DNA of 64,000 bases from Plazaster borealis (taxonomy: Eukaryota; Echinodermata; Asteroidea; Forcipulatida; Labidiasteridae), in contig CM037469.1 of assembly GCA_021014325.1 (NCBI GenBank), positions 17,383,701 through 17,447,700 of the forward strand, read 5' to 3'. The translations under genes and the position numbers were made by a program. Shown piece by piece: positions 13,001 to 22,600 of this stretch. Below the pieces are notes generated by a model. The model was given only the letters and a program-made list of their open reading frames with translations. It had not been told where the DNA came from and searched no databases. Each line of letters opens with the position of its first letter. Position 1 is the first letter of the stretch.

Positions 13001-15418
13001 CCAGTTAAAGACAGGATCATCCATTTTTCACTTCCACCCTGACGGGATTATTTTCTCGGAATTGCCGGAATCATTTTTCTTTGAGAGTACTGCTGGCACA
13101 AAGAAACCATGACTTAAAAAAGCCAAGAGAATGAAGATTCTGTTGGAACACCATGATTATCTGTTTCTCTTTCGAGAAAATACCACATTAAGGCGCAGTG
13201 AGACATGCCGCCAATTTGGCAGCCATTTTGAAACTTTTGAATATTCCGTGTTATTCTACCTATATATTTTTTTCAAGGGACAAATCTGCAATTGCCTTAT
13301 ATTAAAATATCTTTCTCATGACTCTGTGCATCAAATTCCATGCTTGTATCATCAAAGGTAGTCAAAGCCCTTCCGTGGCAAAACAGCCTAACTCGAAAAA
13401 TGACATTTTGAGAAAAGCAAGTACAGAGATAAGACGAAAGTGTAAACAAAAAGAGGACTGTCATATTCAAGACCATTCATAGTATGCCTTTGAAACTTTG
13501 AAATGCCCAGAAATGATCTTATATATAAAATTAAAAAAATTTCAAGTTGAGTAGGAGTCCCATCTCCTACCTGCCTTACTGTATTGAACAGTGCTATGAG
13601 AAACGACGGTCAGATTGGCACTCTATATGAATTTGACGATTAACTGTAAGTTTGTGATTTTGAGTGCTGCATCCAAAAAAGTTGGGAAGGTAGTGCATTC
13701 TGCTCTTCCAGTCATGCTCCTAGTGGATGATACCCATGCCTACAACCTTACGGACTGTGAAAGGGGTAACCCTGTTTCAGCCCCAGGAGGCAGTTGATTT
13801 GGGTCGATAGCCCTCACCTTGAATTGGCCAGTCCAGCCTTGTGATGTTAGGCGATGTCTCTTAAACAAAAAGATTTTGGATGGTCGTCAAATGCCAAGAC
13901 CAAACTATCAAGATGTTACTGTGTGAAGACAACAACATGAATATTTTAGAACAATTTGAATATTTGTTTGTATTTTTTGTCCCCCCGTGTAGATAAACTG
14001 AAATTTGCAATGAACTCAGAGGGTGAGCTTATGAGTGAATACCTGGAGGTGCATACGCCAGGTATGACAAGTTATCCCAGCTGGCCTGAGGATGAAGAAA
14101 AGGAATACAAACCAGACGAGAAACCCTCCACTTCAAGGTGAGCTTTCAAATCATTGTAAAAAAAATTAAAATAACAGCTGGGCGAATTGTGAGATGTGGA
14201 ATCTTTTTTTTATTTTATCAAAAGTAGATCAAAACCATAGTATGGTGCAATCTCTGACAATGTGAATATAACACAACATCAAAATAAAAATTTCTAAGGG
14301 ACTGTTCCATAAAAATCATAGCGTACAGAATCGAAATTAAGAAGGATAGAGGTGAGTCTTAAGAGCTTTATGACATAGAGACAAGGTAACAGATTCCCTA
14401 ATGACAGGAGGAAGATCGTTCCAAATCATTGGTCCAGCTACACTGAATGCTTTTTGACCCAGAACTTCCGTTTGCACGGGGGACATTCAAGTGTGAACTG
14501 AAGAAAAACGTGGAGGAATGTAGTATGAGAGTAAAGGAAAGATAGGAAAGATATCCAGTAGTAGTTTTGTTTTTATAAACAAAAAGAGCAAGTTTCAAAA
14601 TAAGTTTTTCTCTAATCGGTAGCCAATGAAGTTCCCTGAGTAATGGGTTAATCCCAATGTGGTAAAGCTTGTGTGCATAACTGTTGCAGTTCAATAACAT
14701 GGCCATGTCATTGAATGGCTGATTCTGGAGCATTTTCTTTCAGTAAACCTTCATTTAGTTATCCCAAAATTATTAGCGTAGGCTATATAGTCAGTCTACC
14801 GGTCCTTACTCTCATAATATTTTCCCTCAAGGGTGTGGATCATACCAAATGAGATATATTTTATGCTTTCTTCCACTGACCTGTGTACAAATTGAGCCGC
14901 AGGAAGACCGGGCTCTAGGGCTCTTTTCTAAATACGATGTCAAAAGGTCACAGGGTCTATCCTATTTGAAAGCGTGACGTAATTCCACCTAGAGCCATGC
15001 CCACTTCACGCAAACTGACTCCACCGATTACTAGAAGCCCATAGGAGTTGAATGAGCTCGTTTTTTCTTTGATGATTTATGCAAGAAAATTGTGATGATT
15101 GGACTTGGCTTTTACATACATTCTTCAAAGACTAAGGCCTTCTCAGAATGAAAAGTTTCTGTCATAAGAAATGCTTTGGAATGATGAAACTTGTGATATT
15201 TGGTAAAATTACAAACGTGTGCCTGCTTGAGAGCTGGAAGGAGCGAAAAATTTGGGTGTCCAGCAGATACGCCTGCATGTGATGCGATGACTTGTTCTTA
15301 ATTAATTTTCTTGTCTATGTTTATCAGCAGGCCCATAAATCGCATCTCTACACTCCCGAAGAACATGTGGCTAAGCGTGATCCAGCAACTGAACGCAGAC
15401 AAAGATGGGAAAACCTAG
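1037..15418 (+). CDS. tim: TIMELESS (insect-type circadian TIM), 5'-partial, 17 exons
   Basis: Exons: 1037-1090, 1443-2297, 3099-3247, 3758-3827, 4472-4572, 5768-5887, 6460-6566, 7105-7300, 8091-8295, 8963-9069, 9550-9607, 10558-10702, 11128-11190, 12050-12097, 12397-12597, 13993-14137, 15331-15418 (stop 15416-15418). All junctions are GT-AG with matching phase; together they give 903 residues plus stop. The first exon, ETWIAPMVQVIRLMLRDQ, fits the conserved TIM segment ending in a DQ motif. Next comes a 285-residue Ser/Pro-rich insert and a Ser/Gly-rich exon, then the second conserved helical region (LLCKFAIHFCQHGLNRC, YVLWCMSYFLPF), LYLLLLRKFRPKNESIQYLR, and NEAVFTLMYHTSVDL. The C-terminal module has LLLETCYAKL and VPLFTYSQADEMA. 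The tail LPKNMWLSVIQQL resembles the end of fly TIM. It matches circadian TIM better than TIMEOUT/TIMELESS of vertebrates. A basic KPSSKRQR (10561-10584) could be a nuclear signal. In flies TIM binds PERIOD and responds to light through CRY; the role here is inferred. N-terminal exons lie outside the window. Confidence 0.9.
2360..2765 (+). repeat. Repeat family D, copy 1 (hairpin-rich), in timeless intron
   Basis: Begins with a hairpin, gactagagcaggctagttg followed by aaacgtt, then the block 'ctctgcagcagtgaagtt', 'cgcccaggtagtagtt' and 'tctactctgcggcagtag'. It ends near 'ggtgttacagcaagccaaa'. The same order recurs at 5995-6240 and 43878-44208. Internal self-complementary segments suggest a structured RNA or a non-autonomous element. 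Confidence 0.6.
2810..3015 (+). mobile_element. MITE-like family I, copy 1
   Basis: Contains 'agggccatgtcgcatt' at its left and 'gccctgtgtgacatggcct' at its right, with 'gtgcaagtggttgcctg' inside. Similar elements lie at 7430-7645, 28553-28763, 40864-41082 and, decayed, near 47380-47560. The complementary ends suggest an inverted-repeat element. Confidence 0.5.
3482..4112. repeat. Diverged intronic direct duplication flanking a timeless exon
   Basis: A block of about 90 bp at 3482-3575 (gaatatattctgcagaccta, then gggagacacttcatgt) recurs at 4024-4112. The copies flank the small TIM exon 3758-3827. The region is also rich in 'attctgcag' motifs spaced irregularly. Confidence 0.6.
5995..6240 (+). 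repeat. Repeat family D, copy 2
   Basis: Copy of the element at 2360-2765 without the leading hairpin: starts 'gagaactcactccatggcag', carries 'gacccaggtagtagtt' and 'ctactctgcggcagtag', and ends 'ttggtgttactgcaaactga'. Lies in the timeless intron between 5887 and 6460. Confidence 0.55.
6605..7065 (+). repeat. Degenerate GTTACTCA/ATTACTC tandem repeat
   Basis: Irregular copies of 'gttactcacagttacatta' and 'gttactcattactc' fill most of the intron before the TIM exon at 7105. Units are imperfect; no coding potential. Confidence 0.7.
7430..7645 (+). mobile_element. MITE-like family I, copy 2
   Basis: Shares 'gatagtaagttgcagctaga' and 'gtgcaagtggttgcctg' with the copy at 2810-3015 and ends 'gccctgtgtgacatggcctt'. 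Lies in the timeless intron after exon 7105-7300. Confidence 0.5.
7700..8010 (+). repeat. Two-copy direct repeat around 'gccgccaacgttc'
   Basis: A segment 'cttcgagcgccgccaacgtt' through 'aggccgccaacgttccctta' at 7706-7775 is repeated at 7872-7940. Both lie in the intron upstream of the TIM exon at 8091. Confidence 0.6.
8358..8612. mobile_element. MITE-like family H with inverted ends, copy 1
   Basis: Left end 'gggcccaatttcacggctct' and right end 'agagccatgaaatttggccc' are near-perfect reverse complements. Interior repeats 'tctgcgcttgcaatcacca' type sequence. A close copy is at 54816-55047 and a partial one at 46562-46690. Confidence 0.7.
10393..10500 (+). mobile_element. tRNA-derived SINE, family 1
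   Basis: Has a tRNA-like head: A-box-like 'agctcagtttgtagagcg' and B-box-like 'ggttcaaataccgctc', then a tail 'tttctttgttcaactc'. The acceptor stem does not pair, so it is not a working tRNA. Related copies: 35141-35235, 42465-42605 (-), 55205-55350 (-), 60895-60990. Confidence 0.65.
10838..11110 (+). mobile_element. tRNA-derived SINE, family 2, copy 1
   Basis: tRNA-like head 'ggtttaagagcactggactc' with B-box 'gggttcgagtcccgat'. Tail includes 'cacttgtgtccttgagcaag', 'gtcccatgtactaggattg' and 'gtgcacgtaaaagaaccca'. Lies just before TIM exon 11128-11190. Copies occur inverted at 23175-23440 and 37870-38080, and as head fragments at 46680-46770 and 49070-49165. Confidence 0.7.
11235..11450 (+). 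repeat. Tandem repeat E (about 110-bp units), array 1
   Basis: Two units of 'actgttggactctgattac' plus 'ggtggtatgcttgatcccat' and 'gtgcagtcctcagtccaaca'. The same unit forms an array at 20575-20870 in a SELENOT intron. Confidence 0.7.
12183..12356 (+). repeat. 21-bp tandem array, eight copies
   Basis: Unit is close to 'caactaatcttttccgtcaat'. It lies in the timeless intron 12098-12396. A ninth, partial unit at 12366-12380 (caactaatctttcc) runs into the pyrimidine tract and acceptor of the exon at 12397. Each unit joins a CTAAT branch-point-like motif to a pyrimidine run. Confidence 0.85.
12660..12997. mobile_element. TTAA-flanked inverted-repeat element, family B, copy 1
   Basis: Left 'ttaaagggattgtatacgct', right 'tatacagaccctttaa'. 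Interior 'ggtggtagcatttttgagac' and 'catgcattatactatccaaa'-like text is shared with copies at 17481-17835, 34171-34568, 36406-36797 and 52042-52429. TTAA at both ends suggests a piggyBac-type target site, by inference only. Confidence 0.75.
13000..13992. other. Timeless intron with repeat family G copy
   Basis: Mostly unremarkable AT-rich intron. Positions 13676-13860 carry family G: 'gttgggaaggtagtgcattc', 'gtggatgatacccatgcct', 'ggtaaccctgtttcagcccc'. Other family G copies: 22645-22860, 32395-32625 (-), 49180-49410. Confidence 0.6.
14393..14745 (-). pseudogene. LINE (non-LTR retrotransposon) 3' remnant
   Basis: On the minus strand, reading from 14733, an open frame holds INPLLRELHWLPIREKLILK and later a VPRANGSSGSK segment. 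The LHWLPIR(E/Q) motif followed by a K..L..YK region, then a VPR..G..SF-type block, is typical of the C-terminal tail of jockey/CR1-like reverse transcriptase polyproteins. No reverse transcriptase catalytic core is visible, so it is a truncated remnant in the last large intron of timeless. Confidence 0.7.
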
Positions 15419-16455
15419 ATGTTGACGTCTATTTACCCACCCACCGTGGCCTGTTGAGGGCGCTGTCATTTAGTTTAGAGCGGAGCCCTATATTGAGAGA
15501 GTCGCGACAACTTGCGATAAGAAGCCATTTTGTAAAAAAAAAATGCATGTTGGAACGCAGGGTACCAGACTAGTCTGCCAATTGGGTTGTGCTGCATTTG
15601 GACCGAAAATGGCGTCCAGCGACCACGTGACCGAAGAAAACTGGTCCCTCCATGTCACAACTCTCTCAATACACAGCTCTGGTGTATAGTATACAACACA
15701 TGGTTGAGCACAGAGTTAAACATGCACAGGAAAATGAAGTAGTCATTATTAAAAGAAAATCTTTTCAAAAGTTTCTCTTCAAATCATGATTATCACTTCT
15801 CACAAACTCATTAATACAAACAAATGGAGAGCTGCAACCAACATGCATTGCATAATGTAGCACTGAATGAGTTGTGGGAAAAACGACTCGACGTTTCGAT
15901 CAGTATGCTCTGATCGTCTTCAAGAGAAAAGGAAAAGTCTTGCTAATAAGGGTAAACGGTAACCAGTTAAAAGCCATGTACTTTTTGCTTTGTTATTGGT
16001 TCCGTTATATTAATTTTTGAAATTAGACGTTGATGTATAGTAATGAAGTTCTGGCTGACAAACCCCCAGTACCAGTATTAACGAAGTATTGCATTGTAGT
16101 TTTGTTTTATATCAATTATATTGTTTTGGTATATCTGTAACTGCACTGTAAACAGTTTTACTTTTGTTTGTAAGAACTTATTTTTCTATAATGATCTTTT
16201 TGTCTGCTAATGATGTTGCCTAGAAACCCGAATGGCTAGTTCGTTTTCAAAGATTACCGCATGCATGATTTTGTTTGTCTAAGTTCATGGTATGAACGAA
16301 TAATAAACCGGTACCGAAAACCCAATAGGAGAGTTTGGAGCGGCAGACATATCAAGTAAATTTCCATTGTTGACGTATTTCTGAACATTCTCATATTTAA
16401 TTTTGGGTTGAACAAAGACAAATTTACTAGAGCAGGATTTGAGACGTCTCCCCCC
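15419..16455 (+). other. Timeless 3' flank / probable 3' UTR
   Basis: Follows the TIM stop. No further ORF of note. A hairpin of the GAAACGTC class sits at 15883-15930 on the minus strand. AATAAA occurs at about 16300 within 'gaataataaaccgg' and could serve as a polyadenylation signal, unproven. Confidence 0.4.
15883..15930 (-). repeat. GAAACGTC-type hairpin (hammerhead-like remnant)
   Basis: Minus strand reads 'ttgaagacgatcagagcat' then 'actgatcgaaacgtcgag'. GATCAG pairs with CTGATC around a short loop, and GACG pairs with CGTC with GAAA bulged. Such hairpins are often linked to Penelope-like elements or degenerate hammerhead ribozymes; this copy lacks a clear CUGAUGA core. Confidence 0.5.
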
Positions 16456-16900
16456 GGTGCGTTCGAATAGCTTTGACGTCATTCTCGGGGCCCACCCGGG
16501 TCAGCCCCTAGTACCCTGCTTGTGGAGCGGGTCACTTGGGGCTGACCGAGGTGCATGACGTCACCACGAAAAACTTTCTCAATGGCCACCATTTTGTTTG
16601 TAATTCAGCAGGACACTTTCAGTAAGTTTGACACACATTTTCACCCTTAAAACAGCGACTTTGTGAGCATAAAGTATTTTTATATTCCAGGACGAAAACT
16701 TGTGTATCAACGTGGGCTTGTACAATAATTTAACTTTGCAGTTTTACCTTGAGAATAATTATTTTACGATCTTTTCGTGAATCCGAGGACGTAATGCACA
16801 ACATGAAAATAGTTCCGGGGGAAGTTGGCGTTCGATTAGCTCATGGTAGGGGCTCACGAGCACACTGGGGTCGACCCAGGGAAGCTAATCGAACACATCC
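16456..16900. mobile_element. MITE-like element with GTTCGAATAGCT ends
   Basis: Left end 'ggtgcgttcgaatagct' and right end 'agctaatcgaacacatcc' are inverted repeats. Inside is a second hairpin, 'gggtcagcccctag' against 'cttggggctgacc' (16498-16546). A related end, 'ggtgcattcgattagctt', lies at 49019-49037. Confidence 0.6.
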
Positions 16901-17480
16901 AATCAAACGCACCCAAAGTTACACAAGTCGTCCAAAGTACAGAATTTAAAGAAAAGTATTTACTCCAAGATTCTTGCCTTTGGTATAAATTGTGTTATAA
17001 GGGCTCTGTCAAAATTTTCTAGTTGAATAGCGACAAGATTAATTTTTAAAAGATGGACGACCCTAAAATTTGTGATTTTGTAACCAGTATGTATTGTAAT
17101 GTATCAAGTTATTTAAATATTGTCAAAACAATGTTAACGGTTATTTTCTGAAAGTAAAGTCAACAAGATTTCATTAGAATTTTGTGCATTAAAGTATTTA
17201 ATGGTATGAATCTTTAATCGGTTTGACATCAATGTGTGCTTATAAAATTACTAGTTATCCATCACTATTCATTTAAAGTATTGCTAACACGTCTTCCACC
17301 ATAGTTTTTTTTTCTTCTGAATCTATGTTTTCCCTTAAATAACTTGTTTATGGGAAAGAACTAAAACGGCAAGTAATTAAAGAACATAGATAATATACAT
17401 TCATATCCTCAAATCATGTCACAATACTGAGGTATAGGAGACGACAAAGCGCCTTGGTCTATTTCATAGGAAAAGAGCGC

Positions 17481-17835
17481 TTGAAAGGGTCTGTATACGT
17501 TTGGTAATGGCTCTGAAAATTAATGGCAATAAAAACTTACTTGGTAAGAAGTACAACAGCTTTGGATAGTATAATGTATTTTGAGAAACTTTTCACTTTG
17601 AATTACTGAGAAACGTTACCGACGCCGCAGTAACGTTTCTCAGATTGTGTATTCCAATTGCAGATTATTCTTCCTGCGTGGACATAACCGCTCAAGATTT
17701 CCGGCAATTTCTCAAAAATGCTACCACCTTTTGAAATGATATTTTCATAGGTTAGTTTTATGGTATAAATCTACAACTATATAGGATTGAAACAAACAGT
17801 GGGTTCCAATTACCAAACGTATACAATCCCTTTAA
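17481..17835. mobile_element. Family B inverted-repeat element, copy 2
   Basis: Starts 'gaaagggtctgtatacgttt', ends 'aaacgtatacaatcccttta'. Interior matches 36406-36797 in the same orientation, including 'gtaacgtttctcagattgtg'. Confidence 0.75.
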
Positions 17836-18959
17836 GAGAACCTTGTTCATTGTTATTACAATTAGTTTACTGCCTTCACATGATAAACACAATGTTAATG
17901 GTAGTGTCATACTTTGGAAACTTTGTGTCATTTTTATTCGAAAGCCTACTTGTTATAAAGATGGTAGTAAGCATCCTGAAAAATAATTCACCTGAAATGC
18001 CCCCTTAAATCAATAAAAGTTGAAAAATATTTATCTCCAAAGATCGCCTTTGCCCAAGTTCTTTTGGTGTTCGTTTGTGAATGCTTCAAATAGAGATGCA
18101 GTCGGTACCCGCTGTCACCTCGCTATAAAACGTGGATTGATTTAATGACGTTGACAACAACTCAATCTATGACCCTATCTTTAAGACCAAGGTTCCTCAA
18201 AATGTTCAAATACCTGCAAAATTTGTTGCCCAACAATAATTAGCATCCATCAGGGATGAGTGTCTGAAACTGGGATCCAAGTTTTAGGTTTGTTGAAATT
18301 ATGTTTTTTTTTTTATTTGAGTCACTTTTGGAGAGACAGATTTCAAGGAGCTTCTGGGAACAATATCCTCGGCACTAGAGAAGTAGATCAAAGAGCAGGA
18401 CTTCTTTATAGCTGAAGAATAACAGCTACTGTACCTAGCAAACTATTTGATCTCCAAGATGGTTTGTTTGACGATGGTGGAAAATACAAAATACCACACA
18501 TTTTTCTACAGACATTGATAAAAGTCGTGTCACAAATAATGATGCATACAATCTTACAACACTCAAGAGATTTTTAACTTGTACAATGAAATTGACCATA
18601 CATGTATCCTTCACTTTGAAATAAGTGTGAATAGGATTTTTGAGACTTTCAGGCCATTAGGTACAAGTCTTCCCTTCCAAATTAGACCAACATTGGACTC
18701 AAGTAATTTTGATATTGCATGTTTGAGAAAAAAACAAAACGATAAATGAACACAACAAATCTTCCATAAATTCCTCAAAGAAATTAACTTAACAAATGCA
18801 CATAGATTATGTTAAATTTTCACACCTTTCAAAAATAAACAAACATCATAACATCTAAAATGTTAAAAATGCACACATACCATTTCTTGATTTTTTTCAA
18901 TACTATACACGTGTACAAATAATTATTTCAAAAATTTACATTGTCTAGAATACTTTAAG
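17836..18959. other. Intergenic, no recognised feature
   Basis: AT-rich sequence between the converging timeless and SELENOT genes. I see no long ORF, no RNA gene and no clear repeat here. Part could belong to the 3' UTR of either gene. Confidence 0.4.
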
Positions 18960-19150
18960 ATACAGAAGCCTGCCCCAGTTGCTTGGGTTTTTTACCTCCA
19001 ATCTCTCCCATTGCCGAGCGAGGGCGTAAAGCGGTTTCCAGTCGGAACATCCAGCGTGGTTGGCTGGTTTATGCGCTGACCTTCATAAGCTCGTCGGGAA
19101 TGGATAGAGAATGGCCGCCGTTCAACTGAGGTAGGGTCGGACTTTTAGAC
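18960..19150 (-). other. GC-rich unexplained island (possible SELENOT 3' UTR or element)
   Basis: Markedly more GC-rich than its surroundings. On the minus strand a 49-codon frame is open (about 19145 to 18996) and reads, in part, RRPFSIHSRRAYEGQR and TLDVPTGNRFTPSLGNG. I do not recognise it. An ATGA...AA arrangement (ATGA at 19086-19083, AAAC 12 bases on, CGAC beyond) recalls a SECIS core, but the intervening stem does not pair well. Confidence 0.35.
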
Positions 19151-19379
19151 GAACATTGTATTACCTGATGACGAACAATAATAATAGTATTAATCTTAAA
19201 TAATAACTATTTATTATGTACTTTTTCAAGCCAAATTGGCCTCTCATAGCACCTTACACAGGGACGAAAAATTCCTGAAAAATGGCTTGCTGGTCTGGGT
19301 GTCCCCCTTATTCTAGACCCAAAACTTCTCAGATGTTACAATTCAGGAGGTTTACAGACTCTGTGCATCACCAGAAATA

Positions 19380-19545
19380 CAAAACTACAGAGCCTAAATT
19401 TCATAAAGCCTGTAAGCACAAAAACTTGCTAAGCACAGAAAAGTACTGCTTAGCAGAAAAAGGTTACCAGCCAAGATAACATTTAAGTTTGCTATGTTGT
19501 GACTGGTACCCCGCTAAATTTCTGCTTAACTAATCAGCATTACGT
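19380..19545. repeat. Fragment of 'tgcttaagcagaaa' repeat family
   Basis: Contains 'ttgctaagcacagaaaagta', 'ctgcttagcagaaaaagg' and 'gtgactggtaccccgctaaa'. Similar text recurs at 49905-50100, 50130-50303 and 51706-51890. It lies within about 240 bases downstream of the SELENOT stop, so probably in its 3' UTR. Confidence 0.5.
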
Positions 19546-19616
19546 TGACAAAAACCAATCAGTGACCCTACCTTTAAGTAAATAATACTTACCAATTTGA
19601 GATGCTTGTTTTGGTG

Positions 19617-22600
19617 TTAGAGCTGATAGCTGAGTTTCATGTTGCTCTCGAGGATGTTCACAAGGTCTTGGTAGCGAGGCACCTTGCCTGACTCCAACTT
19701 GGACCACACAGGCATATCTACAAATAATGAAAATGTCCAGAAAGAAACATTGAAAGATCATTACAAAGGCCCTTTTACTTTCTCTATAGTGTTTGCCTGT
19801 GAGCTGGCCAACCTTTTGGAACTATTTGACTGTGTAGAGAATGCCTGCAGCATACTGGCAGGCTGCATAGTGCATCTATCCTTCATAATCATACGTGTAT
19901 GTGGATGATATTGAATGGCCGGATAGTAGGAGGGTTGACTATGTACTGTGTAGATGCATTCACCATTGCAGGCTGGCATACTTTATCTTTCCTTCAATAC
20001 CATGTGTATGATTTTGAATAGTCAGAAAGTAGGAGGGTTGACTGTGTGTTGTGTAGATGCATTCACCACACGAAATCATAATGCAAGCTAGCATAATTTT
20101 ATCTATCATTCAAAACCACAATGGATAATATTGAATGGTCGGACAGTAGGAGGGTTGAATATGTACAATGTACAGTGTAGGTGCATTCATCACATGATAT
20201 CATATTGCAGGCTGGCATAGTTTCATTCAAAACCACAGTGGTTGATATTGAATGGTCGGACAGTAGGAGGGTTGACTATGTACAATGTACTGTGTAGGTG
20301 CATTCACCACATGATATCATATTGCAGGCTGGCATAGTTTCATTCAAAACCACAGTGGATGATATTGAATGGTCAGACAGTAGGAGGTTAAAAACCTGGT
20401 TCATACTTCTTGCAAATGCAAAAGCAAACGTGTCACAGAGCAAACATTTGTGACGTAAACCAACACTACACATAAGTTCAGTTTTCTCATAATGACTCAA
20501 GAAAATTTGCTTCACCTTTGCAATAGGCATAAAGTAACGCCCAGTGAAGATTTACTAGGATCCTTCCTAACTCTAAATCAATTCAATACCCCAACAATTG
20601 GACTCAGATGGTGGTATGCCCGATCCCATGTACAGGTGCAGTCCTCAGTCCAACACCATCCAGTATTACTCAACACCCAAACTGTTGGACTCTGATTATG
20701 GTGGTATGCCTGATCCCATGTAAAGCATGATCAGTTTACTAGTGCAGTCCTCAGTCCAACACCATACATAACTCAACACCCAAACTGTTGGACTCTGATT
20801 ATGGTGGTATGCCTGATCCCATATACATGTGTACAGGATGGTCAATTTACGGGTGCAGTCCTCATTCTATAAGCCATGTAACCTTTGTTTACAAAATGAG
20901 TGACCTTGTAATTTCTGGGGCCTTTCTGGCAGGCAAGATACTGCACTGGTCATATGAGACAATTTACATTTTGGGGTAATTATTTCCACACAAATTCAAG
21001 AGTTATAAAAATAACAGCTGAAATTGTCTTGAGATACGCCCCTTTCTTCTTATCAAAAGTCGATAAAAGACAGACAGCACAAACTCCATGAAGTGTAAGA
21101 TTGAATGTTTTCGTCCATTGAACTGTGTATAAATCGTGTCGCAGAAAGTGGCTCACTTGTAAACATGTGAGGTCACAGGTCACATGGTCTATAGGCCTAA
21201 AACGGAATCAAACAAATGTGGAGGGTTTGGATTTTGATGGGTTGGGGTTGGCGCGACTTACCATTTAGTGAGATCTCAAAGGCGCCTGTTGAAAGAAGTT
21301 GTGTTTCTATGGCATTACTTATAAAGAACAACATAAGACAGGAGTAGACCTACAAAAAGAAAAGAAAGAAGGTTTCAACATTTCATTTTAAACAAGGAGG
21401 CTCGCATCATCACTCAGTATTTGGAAGAGTTATTAATTCCAATCCTGTAGTTTTTGACAACACACCATACAACCCACCCAGTATTTCCCCAGCCCAGATT
21501 TCCATTGATACAAATTTACATTTTCCTCATAGAACTATCCCTTAGCCCAAGTCAGACTCGGAGCCCAAGTCAGACTCGGAGCCCAAGTCAGACCCGGAGC
21601 CCAAGTCAGACCCGGAGCCCAAGTCAGACCCGGAGCCCAAGTCAGACCCGGAGCCCAAGTCAGACCCGCAGCCCAAGTCAGACCCGCAGCCCAAGTCAGA
21701 CCCGCAACCCAAGTCAGACCCGCAACCCAAGTCAGACCCGCAGCCCAAGTCAGACCCGGAGCCCAAGTCAGACCCGGAGCCCAAGTCAGACCCGCAGCCC
21801 AAGTCAGACCCGCAACCCAAGTCAGACCCGCAGCCCAAGTCAGACCCGGAGCCCAAGTCAGACCCAGAGCCCAAGTCAGACCCGCAGCCCAAGTCAAACC
21901 CAGAGCCCAAGTCAGACCCAGAGCCTAAGTCAAACCAGGAGCCCAAGTCAGACCCGCAGCCCAAGTCAGACCCGGAGCCCAAGTCAGACCCGGAGCCCAA
22001 GTCAGACCCGGAGCCCAAGTCAGACCCGCAGCCCAAGTCAAACCCGGAGCCCAAGTCAGACCCAGAGCCTAAGTCAAACCCGGAGCCCAAGTCAAACCCG
22101 GAGCCCAAGTCAAACCCAGAGCCCAAGTCAAACCCGGAGCCCAAGTCAGACCCGGAGCCCAAGTCAGACGCGAAACCCAAGCCTACATTTGGAAAAGGCC
22201 CCAAGTACAGTTTGATGGTACAGTGTACAAATGCCTGCACCAGTACATATACACTTTTCAATGCCATATTTCTCAATGTGTGTCCCATCATGGTCACCAC
22301 TGATTAAAATTGCAAAGCCCTTGGACACTCTGTCTACCTGGTAAACCTTAATTAAAAATAATTAATTATGAATGTACATAATTTGGGATTAGGGTGGCCA
22401 AGGCAGACATCACACAAACTATTTTATACAAAAAAAAGAGGCTTTATTTGTTACAAGTATGTTAATTGCTGGCGAAAAAAATGTGAGGGTATGCCTGCAC
22501 CTTACTTTCCATTCATTGTGGCGCCACATGCAACTGTGTGACAATTAGAATAGCCACGTGTAAATTCAATTAGAGGCAGTATCACTGCACATGTACAAAG

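Noticed and set aside
21454..22215. 253-codon + frame of SPSQTR repeats, and 252- and 120-codon minus frames
   Set aside because: They are all the 18-bp minisatellite. It lies between SELENOT exons 2 and 3, and every frame stays open by arithmetic.
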